Source of the DNA: Zizania palustris
Taxonomy: Eukaryota > Streptophyta > Magnoliopsida > Poales > Poaceae
DNA length: 64,000 nt
Direction of reading: 5' to 3'
Assembly (NCBI GenBank): GCA_019279435.1
Contig: JAAALK010000289.1
Span: 92,969,023 to 93,033,022, forward strand
The stretch's first letter is position 1. Each line of letters starts with the position of its first letter. The notes under the pieces were generated by a model. The model was not told the origin of the DNA. It saw nothing but the letters and a program-made list of their open reading frames with translations, and searched no databases. Positions 30,984 through 41,842 of this stretch are shown piece by piece. The position numbers and the translations under genes are program-made.

Positions 30984-31063
30984 TGGCGAAGCCTGCTTCG
31001 CTGTGTCGAAGCCTGCTTCACAGTGTCGAAGTCAGCTTCGCAGTGTCGAAGCCTGCTTCGGAG
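30984..31063. repeat. 20-bp CGAAG tandem array in Sire-3 LTR
   Basis: Four units of the type GTCGAAGCCTGCTTCRCAGT, each nearly self-complementary. Counterpart at about 40084-40160 in the other LTR. Confidence 0.78.
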
Positions 31064-32397
31064 GTCTTTGACGAAGTCTAGCGAAGGTTGTAAATGAGGT
31101 GCCGAAGATATGTTTAGTCTAGCCTAGTTCAAGTGTGTCAATGTGCGAAGTATGCTTTGGAGCGAAGTATGACAGTGTCGAAGCTTGCTTCAAATAGTGT
31201 ACTTCGAAGCCTAAACTTCGAACAGACAGCTTCGAACATGATACACAGAAAATCAACCTTCGAAAGATAAGCGAAGCCTAGCACGCGGCAGCAAGAGGAA
31301 ATTGAAGTCTACACTCAACCTTCGAAGCTAGCTTGGTCGAGGTATGATAAATGAAGTGATATCCTTCGACCCGAGGGCTATCTCCGAATGACAAACTTCG
31401 AACACACAAACTGAGACCTTCGGAAAAGACAACAGCAAAAGAACCTCAGAGACCACACGTCGAGCGAAGTCTATCAGAGAGACAAACTCCGAAGCCAACT
31501 TCGAAGCCTATCGAAGTATTGACTTCGAAGAGCTCAAGTCGGAGTACACCTTCGCAAAGATTGTCGAAGTATGTCAAGCTGATAGAGAACAAAACGTACT
31601 TCGAAGCTATAGACAGTACACAAAGTGAAGTCGAAGTTCAAGCAAAGCCCTCGAGGATGTTGGATCGAAACCTGCCTCACGGAGCTGAGGGACTTCGGGC
31701 AAAGAGAAGGGGCTTCGCTAGAAACAACTAGAAAAGGGACTTTGGCCCTATCAACTTGATCAAAAAGCTACGCAGGAAAAAGCAAGTCTAGAGAACTAGC
31801 ACATTGTAGCTACAGAAGTAGTACTACATGCTACAGCACGCTAGAACTAGTACAACACTCGTGACGAACACACACGAAGCAGCCAGAGAAGCATTAACTC
31901 AGGAATAAAAAGGACGCACGCAAAACAAAACTTTAGAGCTGCGCACAAGATGCTTCGCACACAAACAGCAGGAATAAAATTCTTCCAGAACAGTGAACAT
32001 ATTGAATCTCAGGAAGAACAGAAGCACTGCCTGGCGGCGCACACACAAGAGAGAGAATGCAGGGAACAAAATGACCCAATAGAATAGAAAATGATTCCAG
32101 CAAAAGGGTGACCTAACCCTAGGGATTGGGGCCCTATTTATAGGCTGCCCAACACTTAGGAATATTCCACCAGCCCCTTAGGGTTTTTTACAGACGCTAA
32201 AATAAAGGAAAAGACTAAACTGCCCTTAGGATTTTTTACAGACTCGACTGACTGACTGTGGGCCTAGAGATATAGATGACTTATCCGGAAGCTAAGCTTT
32301 CGTAGCGACTACGGCTTCTCTTCTGGATAGTCCGATACAAGATCAACGGTTGTCAGTTTTGCGCCGAAACTGATAAAGCCTCCACCGACTTTGCACC

Positions 32398-32595
32398 AGG
32401 TACCCGGATTGGGCCGGCCCGATTCCGCAGCTCTGTCAGCTCGGCAATCACTCACCGCCCGTGTACCTGAGTCAATCCTGGTCAATAGCCTAGTGGGTCT
32501 TCTGCTGCTTCTGGCCCATGTACCCGGATTGGGCTAGCTTGACTTCGCAGCTCTCTCAGCCCAACCGTCGCTTGCTGCCCGTGTACCTGAGTCAC
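32398..32595 (-). repeat. Two-copy ~120 bp tandem repeat in Sire-3 U3
   Basis: Units start GTACCCGGATTGGG (about 32399 and 32518) and end CCCGTGTACCTGAGTCA. The same pair is in the other LTR (about 41495-41692) and in Sire-2, so it is a fixed part of the family's U3. Confidence 0.78.
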
Positions 32596-32710
32596 ACGCG
32601 ACCCATGAAACAGCAGATCTCCTCTCTTCTTCTTTCCTCTTTGACTATCGTTGACAATGACTCATCACATCTGGAGCCATGAGGCCCACGCTATTTAGCA
32701 TGGCTCCTCA

Positions 32711-32721
32711 ATCTCTCCCTT
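32711..32721 (-). promoter_or_regulatory. Sire-3 polypurine tract
   Basis: The - strand reads AAGGGAGAGAT directly before the LTR start TGAGGAGCC. Confidence 0.82.
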
Positions 32722-34063
32722 GATGAGTGCATTGTCAACACTTCACTTCTTCAGCTCTTCAGTACCTGAAAACAACTGTGGAAACATGAAAACAAAACAC
32801 AAGAAAACAAAGAAGAAGAAAATAAAGTAAAAGTTTAACCCTAATGACCAGAAGCCGAACAAAAGCAAGAAGCGGTCATTATGGTTAACCAAAGGTAAAA
32901 GCTCAAAAAATGAGTGCGATCTCAGAAACAGCAACAAGGATACCAAAAGAGTAAGAAACAAATCCCAGAGAAGGCCAAAAACTCCCCCTTGAACTCTTAT
33001 CCCAAAATTTCTCCCCCTTGTTGACAAGGGAACTCATCAAGCACTCAAAAGAGACACAGACTCCCCCTGAAATGCAACTCCCCCTCAAAATATGCAATGA
33101 ATGCAACTGGGGTGCATGTGGAGTGTAGAAAGCATGCTTCTCAGATATGATTGACTGCAAGTACAAACATCTAATAAGTATAGCGAAAGACATACTGTCT
33201 GAGACTCATGACATGATCAGTGCAACAGATGATATCTAAAGAAAGTCATTAGCACGCATTTTTCAGTTTTTGCAAACAAAAGCATCACCACATTTTCCAG
33301 TTGACAAGCAAGGTAAAGCATGAGATGCAAAAGCTAACTGATATCTACCAAGATAAGCATTGTCCAAAACAAAGTGCTTCAGCAAACTTGTTATCATTTC
33401 AATTTCCAGGCTTTTTCTTTTCTCTTTTTCATTTATGCCAGGGGTTATTTGCATGTCAGACCTTATGATGACCGACCAAGTCAAGCCTAGGCCAGATCTG
33501 GACCATCAAAAGCTTAAGACATTGGTCTTGGCATACACTACATTGTCCTAGTTCATACCAAAGTGCTATGGTACGCAGTCCAGAACAATGCAATGCGACA
33601 AAGCAAACCCACCTGGATCTTTGCAAGTTATGCATAAAGAGGCATGGAATTTTCATTTTTCTTGATTTTTCATCATTTTTATAGCACATTTCCATGTTTT
33701 AAAGAAGAAAGATGTCCAAGTTGCATATTTGCATCTAAGTCAGGAACTAGCTACAAGGCATGTAACAGACAGCAAAAACATTCAGCCTACACATGCTAGT
33801 TACCAGAAGAAATGGTGATCATTTTTCAAGTTTTAAAGCATAAAAGCCATGCTTATGACAGATATCAGACATATCAAGTGAACTGAACCAAAACATGATC
33901 AATGACAAGTATTCAAAAGCATGTACCAGCTAGATTAAGTAAAGCAGTTCAATCATATAACAGAAGCAGCTCTAATGTGTGATATGTGAATATGCAAGAT
34001 ATGAACACACACAAAAAGACTCAAGAAAAGAGTAAAGAAGAAAGAAAACTGACGCAAAATATC
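32722..34063 (-). other. Sire-3 non-coding region between pol and 3' LTR
   Basis: About 1.3 kb without a credible gene. On the - strand it holds four extra PPT-like G-runs (+ strand C-runs at 32982-32990, 33011-33020, 33061-33068 and 33078-33086), the block shared with Sire-1 (33421-33620), and AT-rich sequence. Confidence 0.75.
33421..33620 (-). other. Conserved non-coding block shared with Sire-1
   Basis: Reverse-strand counterpart of 9104-9300. It includes GATCCAGGTGGGTTTG, GTAGTGTATGCCAA, CTTAAGCTTT and AAATAACCCCTGGCAT in the same order. It also contains an inverted repeat, TACCA...TTGGTA (about 33557-33575). Confidence 0.75.
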
Positions 34064-37000
34064 CTAGAAAGGATACACAACACCCAAATCCCCTCGTAAA
34101 CGCTCAAAGGTAGACTGATCTAGGGGTTTGGTGAAAATGTCAGCCAACTGATGATGGGTATCAACATGAACAAGGTCAATGGCACCTTTCTCATATTGAT
34201 CCCTCAGAAAGTGAAAGCGCACATCAATGTGTTTGGTTTTTGAATGGAGACACGAGTTTTTCCCTACACTAATTGCGCTGGTGCTGTCGCAAAACAAAGG
34301 AACTCTGGTAGGGAAGAACAACCCAAAATCTCGTAGAGTGGAAATCATCCAAACTAACTGGGAGCAGCAGCTAGCAGCAGCTACATACTCAGCCTCAGTG
34401 GTCGAAAGAGCAACTCCAGATTGCTTTCGAGAAGACCAAGAGACAAGAGAAGAACCAAGAAACTGACAGGTACCGGAAGTCGACTTGCGATCCAACCGGC
34501 ACCCACCAAAATCGGCATCCAAAAAGCCAGATAAATCAAGAGATGATGAAGCTGAATAGTAAAGACCAAGATCAGGCGCATAAGTGAGATACCTGAAGAT
34601 GCGCTTGACAGCCTGCCGATGAGACGCGCGTGGCGAAGACTGGAAACGCGCGCAAAGTCCCACGGCGAACTGAAAGTCCGGTCTTGTCGCCATTAAGTAC
34701 AATAGCGAACCAATCATCCCTCGAAACTCTCTCTCGTTGACCTTGACGCCGCTCTCGTCCTTGTCCAGTCCTCCAGATGTACCCATTGGGGTCATCTGTG
34801 TCTTCAACTCCCCACCAAAGTCAAATTTCTTAAGCATGTCACGAGTGTAATTACCTTGGTGGATGAAAGTGTTGTCCTTGGTCTGCTTGATCTGGAGCCC
34901 TAAGAAGTACTTGAGCTCACCCATGAGGCTCATCTCAAACTCACTGTGCATCTGCTCAGAAAACTTGGACACAAGAGAATCAGTAGTACCGCCAAAAATA
35001 ATATCGTCCACGTAAATCTGAGCAACTAAGAAATCTGAGGCATCTCTGAGCAAGAAAAGAGTTTTATCCACATAACCCATCACAAAGCTCTTCCCCAACA
35101 AAAACTGCTTTAACCGGTCATACCAAGCCCTGGGGCCTTGCTTCAACCCGTATAAAGCTTTTTGCAATTTAAAAACATGTCGAGGAAACATGGGATTCTC
35201 AAAACCGGGGGGCTGCCTAACATAAACTTCCTCCTCTATGAACCCGTTCAGAAAAGCACTCTTAACGTCCATTTGAAAAAGCTTAAAACCCTTCGATGCG
35301 GCAAAATCTAAGAGAATGCGAATGGACTCAAGACGGGCAACATGGGCGAAAGTTTCTTCAAAATCAATACCCTCTTTCTGGCAAAAACCATGGGCAACTA
35401 GTCGAGCTTTGTTGCGCACCACAACCCCATCTTCACCTTGTTTGTTTTTGAACACCCACTTGGTGCCTATGGGGTTGCATCCTGGTGGCGGCTCAACTAG
35501 TGTCCATACCCAATTACGGACAAAATTCTCAAGCTCTTCTTGCATAGCATTAATCCAATTAGAATCAGAAAGAGCATGAGAAACATCTCTGGGCTCAAAA
35601 GATGCAACAAAAGCAGATTCGGAAAACACAACAAGAGAGTTACCAGATGAACACAAAGTTCTCTCAGTCAAATCACCGATGATGAGCTCTGAGGGGTGAT
35701 CATGATAAACTGCTCGGGTTCCCTAGTGATCTGAAGTCACCTCACCGGAGTCAGCAGCTGGCACCTCTGGACTCGATTGAGGGGGCTCGATCGAAGTGGA
35801 AGAAGTGATCAGAGGTCCGCCCTCGTCCTCAGTCGAAGTCTTAGAAGGTGTGGGCTCTGCAGGAGGTGTAGAAGGCCCACCCTCATCAGCAGCTGGAGTA
35901 TCCTCATCTTCCTCGAAGATGGACTCTCCGAGCTCATCATCACCCGAAAGCTCAAAAGAAGGAGTCAAAGAAGGCAAGGACTCATCAAATGAAACCTGAC
36001 AAGTCTCGACAAGCTACTGGGATTCGAGATTCCAAACTCAGAAGCCTCGAGAATGCAAAGCGTATCCAAGAAAAACACCGTCCCAGCAACGAGACTCAAA
36101 ATTGTCCAAATGCCCTCCCTTGTTGAGCACAAAGCACTTGCAGCCAAACGCTCGCAAGTGGCTCACCTTAGGCTGTCTGCCAAACCATAACTCATACGAA
36201 GTCTTACCTAAGTAAGCTCGAAGAAAAATGCGGTTGGCCAGATAGCAAGCCGTGTTCATGGCTTCAGCCCAAAAACGCCTAGGAGTCCTGTGCTCATCGA
36301 GCATCGTCCTGGCCATCTCGACTAGCGTGCTTCTTTCGTTCCACAACGCCATTCTGTGGGGGAGTGTAAGGAGAAGAAAACTGATGGTCCAGACCCTGAT
36401 CACTACAGAAGCTGACGAATTGAGAGTTCTTGAACTCAGAGCCGTTGTCAGAGCGAATTGCTCGCATCCGACCATTGTTCTCATTCTTCAGCTTCAAAAT
36501 CAGGTCATGAACAAACTGAAACGTTTCATCCTTAGACTCCAAAAAGAAAACCCACGAGAATCGAGAAAAGTCGACAACAATGACAAGCGCGTACCACTTC
36601 CCACTGACTGAACGTACCCGAGCTAGACCAACAGTGTCCAAATGTAAAAGCTCACCCGGATACGAAGTCATCACCTGAGTCACAGGTGAGTGAGAAGCGG
36701 CAACCATTTTTCCATGACGACAGGGATGGCAAACTAGATCCTTCTCCATCTTAAGCTTGGGCAATCCTCGGATGAGGTCCATAGAGCTTAACCTGACTAC
36801 AGATCAAAACTAAAATGACCTAACCTCCTATGCCACTTCCAGAGCTCAGAAGAAGATCCAGCAATCAAACAGCGAGAAGGGTCAAAAGAACTAGAGAAGT
36901 CAATTCGAAAAACTTTACCAAAAGGTAAAATCTGGCAAATCAAAGACCCTCTAGAATCAAACACAGAAGAATTACTCTTCTTAAAACGCATTTCCAAACC

Positions 37001-37230
37001 ATCCTCAAGAAGTTCCGAAAAAGAAATCAAATTGAAGTTCAAGTTTCCAACCAAGGCAACATTCTTTAAAGAAAAATGGTTTGAAATGCGAATTGAGCCA
37101 ATGCCACTCACTTTCCCTTGACCACTGTTCCTGAAAGTGATGTACTCTTTGGAGCTCGGGGGAGTGAGACTGGAGAACCATCTGCGATGTCCCATCATGT
37201 GACGAGAGCATCCTCAGTCCATGATCCAAA
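34064..37230 (-). pseudogene. Sire-3 pol: protease, integrase, RT, RNase H; broken
   Basis: From 37230 leftward: protease WIMD then TGA where DSG needs Ser (37214-37216), followed by GCSRHMMG; integrase zinc part HRRLGH and CHPCRHGK (intact); core LHLDTVG and RSDNGSEFKN; a frameshift around 36350 in the glutamate region (NGVVER); and integrase end ELWFGRQPKVSHLRAFGCKCF. An acidic Pro/Ser-rich linker is at about 35723-35977. Reverse transcriptase and RNase H (34064-35671, 535 codons open) carry KWVFKNKQGEDG, YVDDIIFGG, FLDADFGGC and TTEAEYVAAAS. The RT-RNase H half looks undamaged. The whole polyprotein cannot be made, because of the stop at the protease active site and at least two frameshifts. 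Confidence 0.87.
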
Positions 37231-37541
37231 CGTCCTCCAGTCCCCGATCCTGCACAATCAGTAGATGTATGTAGGAGCAAATGGTCTGGCACCAGGTTTA
37301 GCAAAGGAGCTAAACCAGTGTCGAGCCATCTGCTCAAAAGATGGAAAGCAGAAATCATCATGAGAGTTCGGACCAAAACGCAGCTCAAAGCGCGGTCCTA
37401 GGTTCTGCCTAAAACCTCAGCCACGTGGTCCAGGACCGTAGCTAAAACAGCCTGGACCTCTGTTGGAACAGACACCACCATCTAGAGAATGGGCATGAAA
37501 GCCATCTCCTCTACCACCACCTACACGACGCGGCCTGGCCT

Positions 37542-39705
37542 TTAGCCTCTCCCCGCGTCGAGGAACACTCCATCCTTGGGCTGACAAGCCTGGGAAGACT
37601 CAGTGTAATGGGTCTTGGGATATCTCTGCTCAGGAGTCATTTTACTCCACTCCACTGCCCAGCTAATGGCAATCTCAAAGTCAGCCTTGCTGTAAGTGTA
37701 ACCTACCCCAAACCCATCCTGCCTCTTGAACTGTTGGATCATCATGCCGAGCTGTGGCTCTATGGCACTGACCCAACTCAGGATAGAACGGAGGTAAAAG
37801 TTCTCATTCTGAGAATTAGCTAGCTCCTCTCTCAAGGAAGCTAGTACCTCCACCTGAGACAAGCAGGTCTCACACTCGCTATCTACCTGGACAGACGTCT
37901 CGGATTTTAGCTTAATCAACTCAAGTCTAAGAGACAGACAGTTCTCACAGACAGTGGGTGGAACTGACAGTGTTTCAAGCTCTAGCCTAGTCTGCGCAAG
38001 CTCAGCTCTCACTCTCTCCAAATCACCCAAATGCACATCGCCCTTGGCTTTCAGCTCAGCTAAGACAGCTAGATGAGATGGGCAATCAGCACAGGGTGCG
38101 ACGATAGTGGCTTGAGCATCGTTCAGCTCTAGCTGAGTGCTTTCAAGCTCACTGGCCAAAGCGTCCCTCTCATCAACCCTTTCTGTGTACCTGGTATTCA
38201 GAGTCGACAGGTCACACAGAAGCACCTCACACTTCGGGCACTCACTGCTATCACCCAAGCAGGGGGAAGAAGATAGACTCTCAATTCTGCCGTTGGCTAC
38301 GACAAGCTCACTCTCTAACTCATCTATCCTCTTCTTGGACCCCCTAAGAAGTTTTTCCCGATATTTTAACTCCCGACGATTGCTTTCAAGTAAATCAACG
38401 ATTCTGCGCTCATAGGATGATACCTTTTCGTTGTCGTCATCGTCGGAGTCATCGGAGGAGCTCTTCTCTTATCCCCAAGATCCATTGAGCAGAAGCTCTT
38501 GCGGGATCTTCGGCGCTGGTGTGAGCGGCTCTTCGGTCTGTCCCCGAAATCCATGAAGCAGAGGCCCGCCAGATCATCCTTGTCCTTCCCCTTCCTGATA
38601 ATGATCTCCTCATCACTTGAGCTCGATGAAGAGGAAGATGACGTGGACTGCTTGGAGTAGCTCTTCTCCATCTCGGCAAAGAAGGCCTTGCCGCGCTTCT
38701 TGTTCTCTCGCCGGTAGTCCTTCAGGGCCTTCTTGAAGAATCTGGTCTTTGGCTTGCCCTTGTTGAAGGAAGAGCTGTCGTGCTTGCCGGAGTCATGGAA
38801 GCCACCACCGGTGCCCTTCTTGTGTCCATTGCGCTTGGGGCAGTCGGCGATGAAGTGTCCTGGATCACCACACTCAAAGCACCCGGATTTTGTGCCGTGT
38901 CTTTTGAACATTCTCTTGTCATAAACACGACGCACCCGGTTGTTAAAAAGACACAAATCATCATCTCCCAAAGACTCAAGCTGGTCCTCAGTGATAGACA
39001 TCAAAGAGAACCTAGCACAACTCACAGAAGAGGGATCAACAGAAGGTGTAGCAAGGGCCATGGATTTTGATCCAGAGCCAGTGAGATTTGATCTCAACTG
39101 GATATCAACCTCAGTGTCCTTCTGCTTGCTAAACAACTCAGAAATGGTCAAGGTATCATAAGAGGTGCTCTCAACGATAGAGGATACCTTGATCTCCCAG
39201 ATCTTTGGGTCCAAGGCATGGAGAACCTTGAGCGCCTGCTCGTGATCTGAGACTAACTGAGCACCCTCAGCCTTGTTGTCCCGAAGCTTGTTAATGATCG
39301 ATTGAAAACGACCAAACAACGCTTCAACGGATTCACCCGGCTTTTGTGTGAAATTCTCATACTCACGCTGGTAGGTCTGATAAAGCCGAGCCTTGACCTA
39401 GGTTGTTCCCTCATGGTGTGCCTTGAGGGTAGCCCAGATCTCTCTCGTAGTGGAGAGATGGCTCACACGCTCAAACTCAGTGGGACCTAGACCAGAAAAC
39501 AGAATGTTCACAGCTTTACTATTGCTCAGATGCTGGGCAATGATACTAGGAGTACCATGCTCAGCAACTGGCAATATGACAAACGTATCGTGAACGCAAA
39601 TGTCCCAGATGTCCGAGCCTTGGCTCATAAGATAGACTCGCATGCGAGTCTTCCAATAGTTATAGCCATAAGCTTCCAAGGACGGGACCTTGCCAGGAGA
39701 AGTCA
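37542..39705 (-). pseudogene. Sire-3 gag, disrupted
   Basis: The start is near 39705 (MTSPGKVPSLEAYGYNYWKTRM). A TAG at 39398-39400 replaces a glutamine codon seen in Sire-1 (CAG 3394-3396). The frame reopens to 38366 with a CCHC knuckle, CFECGDPGHFIADC, near 38840-38880, then a Ser-rich stretch. A frameshift near 38360-38440 leads to a coiled-coil part (38258-37542) with CPKC, CENC and CETC pairs. The same amber codon is found in Sire-4. Gag would assemble particles; this copy is interrupted. Confidence 0.85.
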
Positions 39706-39757
39706 TGATCACTACTTGGGTTTAGAACCGGTTAAGGTATGGAAAAACCCTAACCAG

Positions 39758-39769
39758 GCCCTGATACCA
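39758..39769 (-). promoter_or_regulatory. Sire-3 primer binding site
   Basis: The - strand reads TGGTATCAGGGC, 2 nt after the LTR end (..CCTACA). It has one mismatch to the tRNA-Met form TGGTATCAGAGC seen in Sire-4 and Sire-1. Confidence 0.8.
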
Positions 39770-39771
39770 CT

Positions 39772-41806
39772 TGTAGGACCAAAAGTAGCGACCAGAGGGG
39801 GGTGAATGGGCGCCTAAAAATTCTTTCGAATCAATGGCCTGCACACAATACCTAACGCACCTCAAAAGACTAAGCAACAAAGTATGAACAAATTGCCTAA
39901 GTCTAAAGGTATGTAGCCTAGAATCAACAGGTGTCAAAATCAGAGAACCACCAAAGCAGTGCTAATAGGCAGATAAGCAAAATATTCAAGACATGGCAGG
40001 TCAAACTTCTCAGTCGATGATCTAAGTGTATATAAAGTGAGATGAGAAGTTACTGTTCAAATTTGTCTCCTGTTCGGAACTTGGCGAAGCCTGCTTCGTT
40101 GTGTCGAAGCCTGCTTCACAGTGTCGAAGTCAGCTTCGCGGTGTGGAAGCCTGCTTTGGAGGTCTTTGACGAAGTCTAGCGAAGGTTGTCAATGAGGTGC
40201 CGAAGATATGTTGAGTCTAGCCTAGTTCAAGTGTGTCAAAGTGCGAAGTATGCTTCGGAGCGAAGTATGACAGTGTCGAAGCTTGCTTCAAACAGTGTAC
40301 TTCGAAGCCTAAACTTTGAACAGACAGCTTCGAACACGATACACAGAAAATCAACCTTCGAAAGATAAGCGAAGCCTAGCACGCGGCAGCAAGAGGAAAT
40401 CGAAGTCTACACTCAACCTTCGAAGCTAGCTTGGTCGAGGTATGATAAATGAAGTGATATCCTTTGATCCGAGGGCTAACTCCGAATGAAAAACTTCGAA
40501 CACACAAACTGAGACCTTCGGAAAAGACAACAGCAAAAGAACCTCAGAGACCACACGTCGAGCGAAGTCTATCAGAGAGACAAACTCCGAAGCCAACTTC
40601 GAAGCCTGTCGAAGTATTGACTTCGAAGAGCTCAAGTCAGAGTACACCTTCACAAAGACGGTCGAAGTATGTCAAGCTGACAGAGAACAAAACTTACTTC
40701 GAAGCTAGAGACAGTACACAAAGTGAAGTCGAAGTTCAAGCGAAGCCCTCGAGGATGTCGGATCGAAGCTTGCCTCACGGAGCTGAGGGACTTCGGACAG
40801 AGAGAAGGAGCTTCGCTAGAAACAACCAGAAAAGGGACTTTGGCCCTGTCAACTCGATCAAAAAGCTACGCAGGAAAAAGCAAGTATAGAGAACTAGCAC
40901 ACTGTAGCTACAGAAGTAGTACTACTTGCTACAGCACGCTAGAACTAGTACAACACTTGTGAAGAACACACATGAAGCAGCGAGAGAAGCATTAACTCAG
41001 GAATAAAAAGGACGCACGCAAAACAAAACTTCAGAGCTGCGCACAAGATGCTTCGCACACAAACAGCAGGAATAAAATTCTTCCAGAATAGTGAACAGAT
41101 TGAATCTCAGGAAGAACAGAAGCACTGCCTAGCAGCGCACACACAAGAGAGAGAATGCAGGGAACAAAATGACCCAATAGAATAGAAAATGATTCCAGCA
41201 AAATGGTGAACTACCCTAGGGATTGGGGCCCTATTTATAGGCTACCCAACACTTAGGAATATTCCACCAGCCCTTAGGGTTTTTTACAGAAGCTAAAATA
41301 AAGGAAAAGACTAAACTGCCCTTAGGATTTTTTACAGACTCGACTGACTGACTGTGGGCCTAGAGATATAGATGACTTATCTGGAAGATAAGCTTTCGTA
41401 GTGACTACGGCTTCTCTTCTCGATAGTCTGATACAAGATCAACGGTTGTTAGTTTTGTGCCGAAACTGACAAAGCCTCCACCGACTTTGCACCAGGTACC
41501 CGGATTGGTCCGACCTGATTCCACAGCTCTCTCAGCCTGGCAATCACTCACCTCCTGTGTACCTGAGTCAATCCTGGTCAACAGCCCAGTGGGTCTTCTG
41601 CTGCTTCTGGCCCATGTACCCAGATTGGGCCAGCCCGACTTCGCAGCTCTCTCAGCCCGACCATCGCTTGCTGCCTGTGTACATGAGTCACACGCGGCCC
41701 ATTAAACAGCAGATCTCCTCTCTTCTTCTGTCCTCTTTGACTATCATTGACAATGACTCATCACATCTGGAGCCATGAGGCTCACGCTATTCAGCATGGC
41801 TCCTCA
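39772..41806 (-). repeat. Sire-3 5' LTR
   Basis: Direct repeat of 30671-32710, 2035 bp. The - strand TATA box is at 41232-41239. Confidence 0.88.
41232..41239 (-). promoter_or_regulatory. TATA box, Sire-3 5' LTR
   Basis: TATAAATA on the - strand followed by GGGCCCC; also at 32135-32142 and, in Sire-2, at 26339-26346. Confidence 0.62.
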
Positions 41807-41842
41807 AATGTTTTAGCTTATCACGCTCGTATTGCACATTAC
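41807..41842. other. 36-bp sliver between Sire-3 and Tat-3
   Basis: The only sequence between two large insertions. It ends in ATTAC, the Tat-3 duplication, and probably belongs to the TatD-2 layer. Confidence 0.6.
41838..41842. repeat. Tat-3 left target duplication ATTAC
   Basis: Matches 52767-52771 exactly. Confidence 0.92.

Larger units (their letters stand above)
30671..32710 (-). repeat. Sire-3 3' LTR
   Basis: On the - strand it begins TGAGGAGCCATGC and ends GGTCCTACA. The - strand TATA box is at 32135-32142. A 120-bp two-copy repeat (32398-32590) is in U3, and a four-unit 20-bp CGAAG array (30984-31063) is far downstream of the TATA box. Confidence 0.88.
30671..41806 (-). mobile_element. 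Sire-3: Sirevirus-type Ty1/copia element
   Basis: The LTRs (30671-32710 and 39772-41806) flank, on the - strand, a tRNA-Met-type PBS, gag, pol and a PPT. Order and motifs match Sire-1, but the LTR sequence is a different family. Flanking 5-mers are AACAT and AATGT, only three of five identical, so the duplication is weak. The LTRs differ more than those of the Crm elements (several percent in the first 230 bp by eye), so this insertion seems older. Coding is broken in gag, protease and the gag-pol link. Confidence 0.88.

Noticed and set aside
30666..41811. AACAT/AATGT as a sound target duplication for Sire-3
   Set aside because: Only three of five bases agree; I give the element bounds from LTR ends and do not rely on it.
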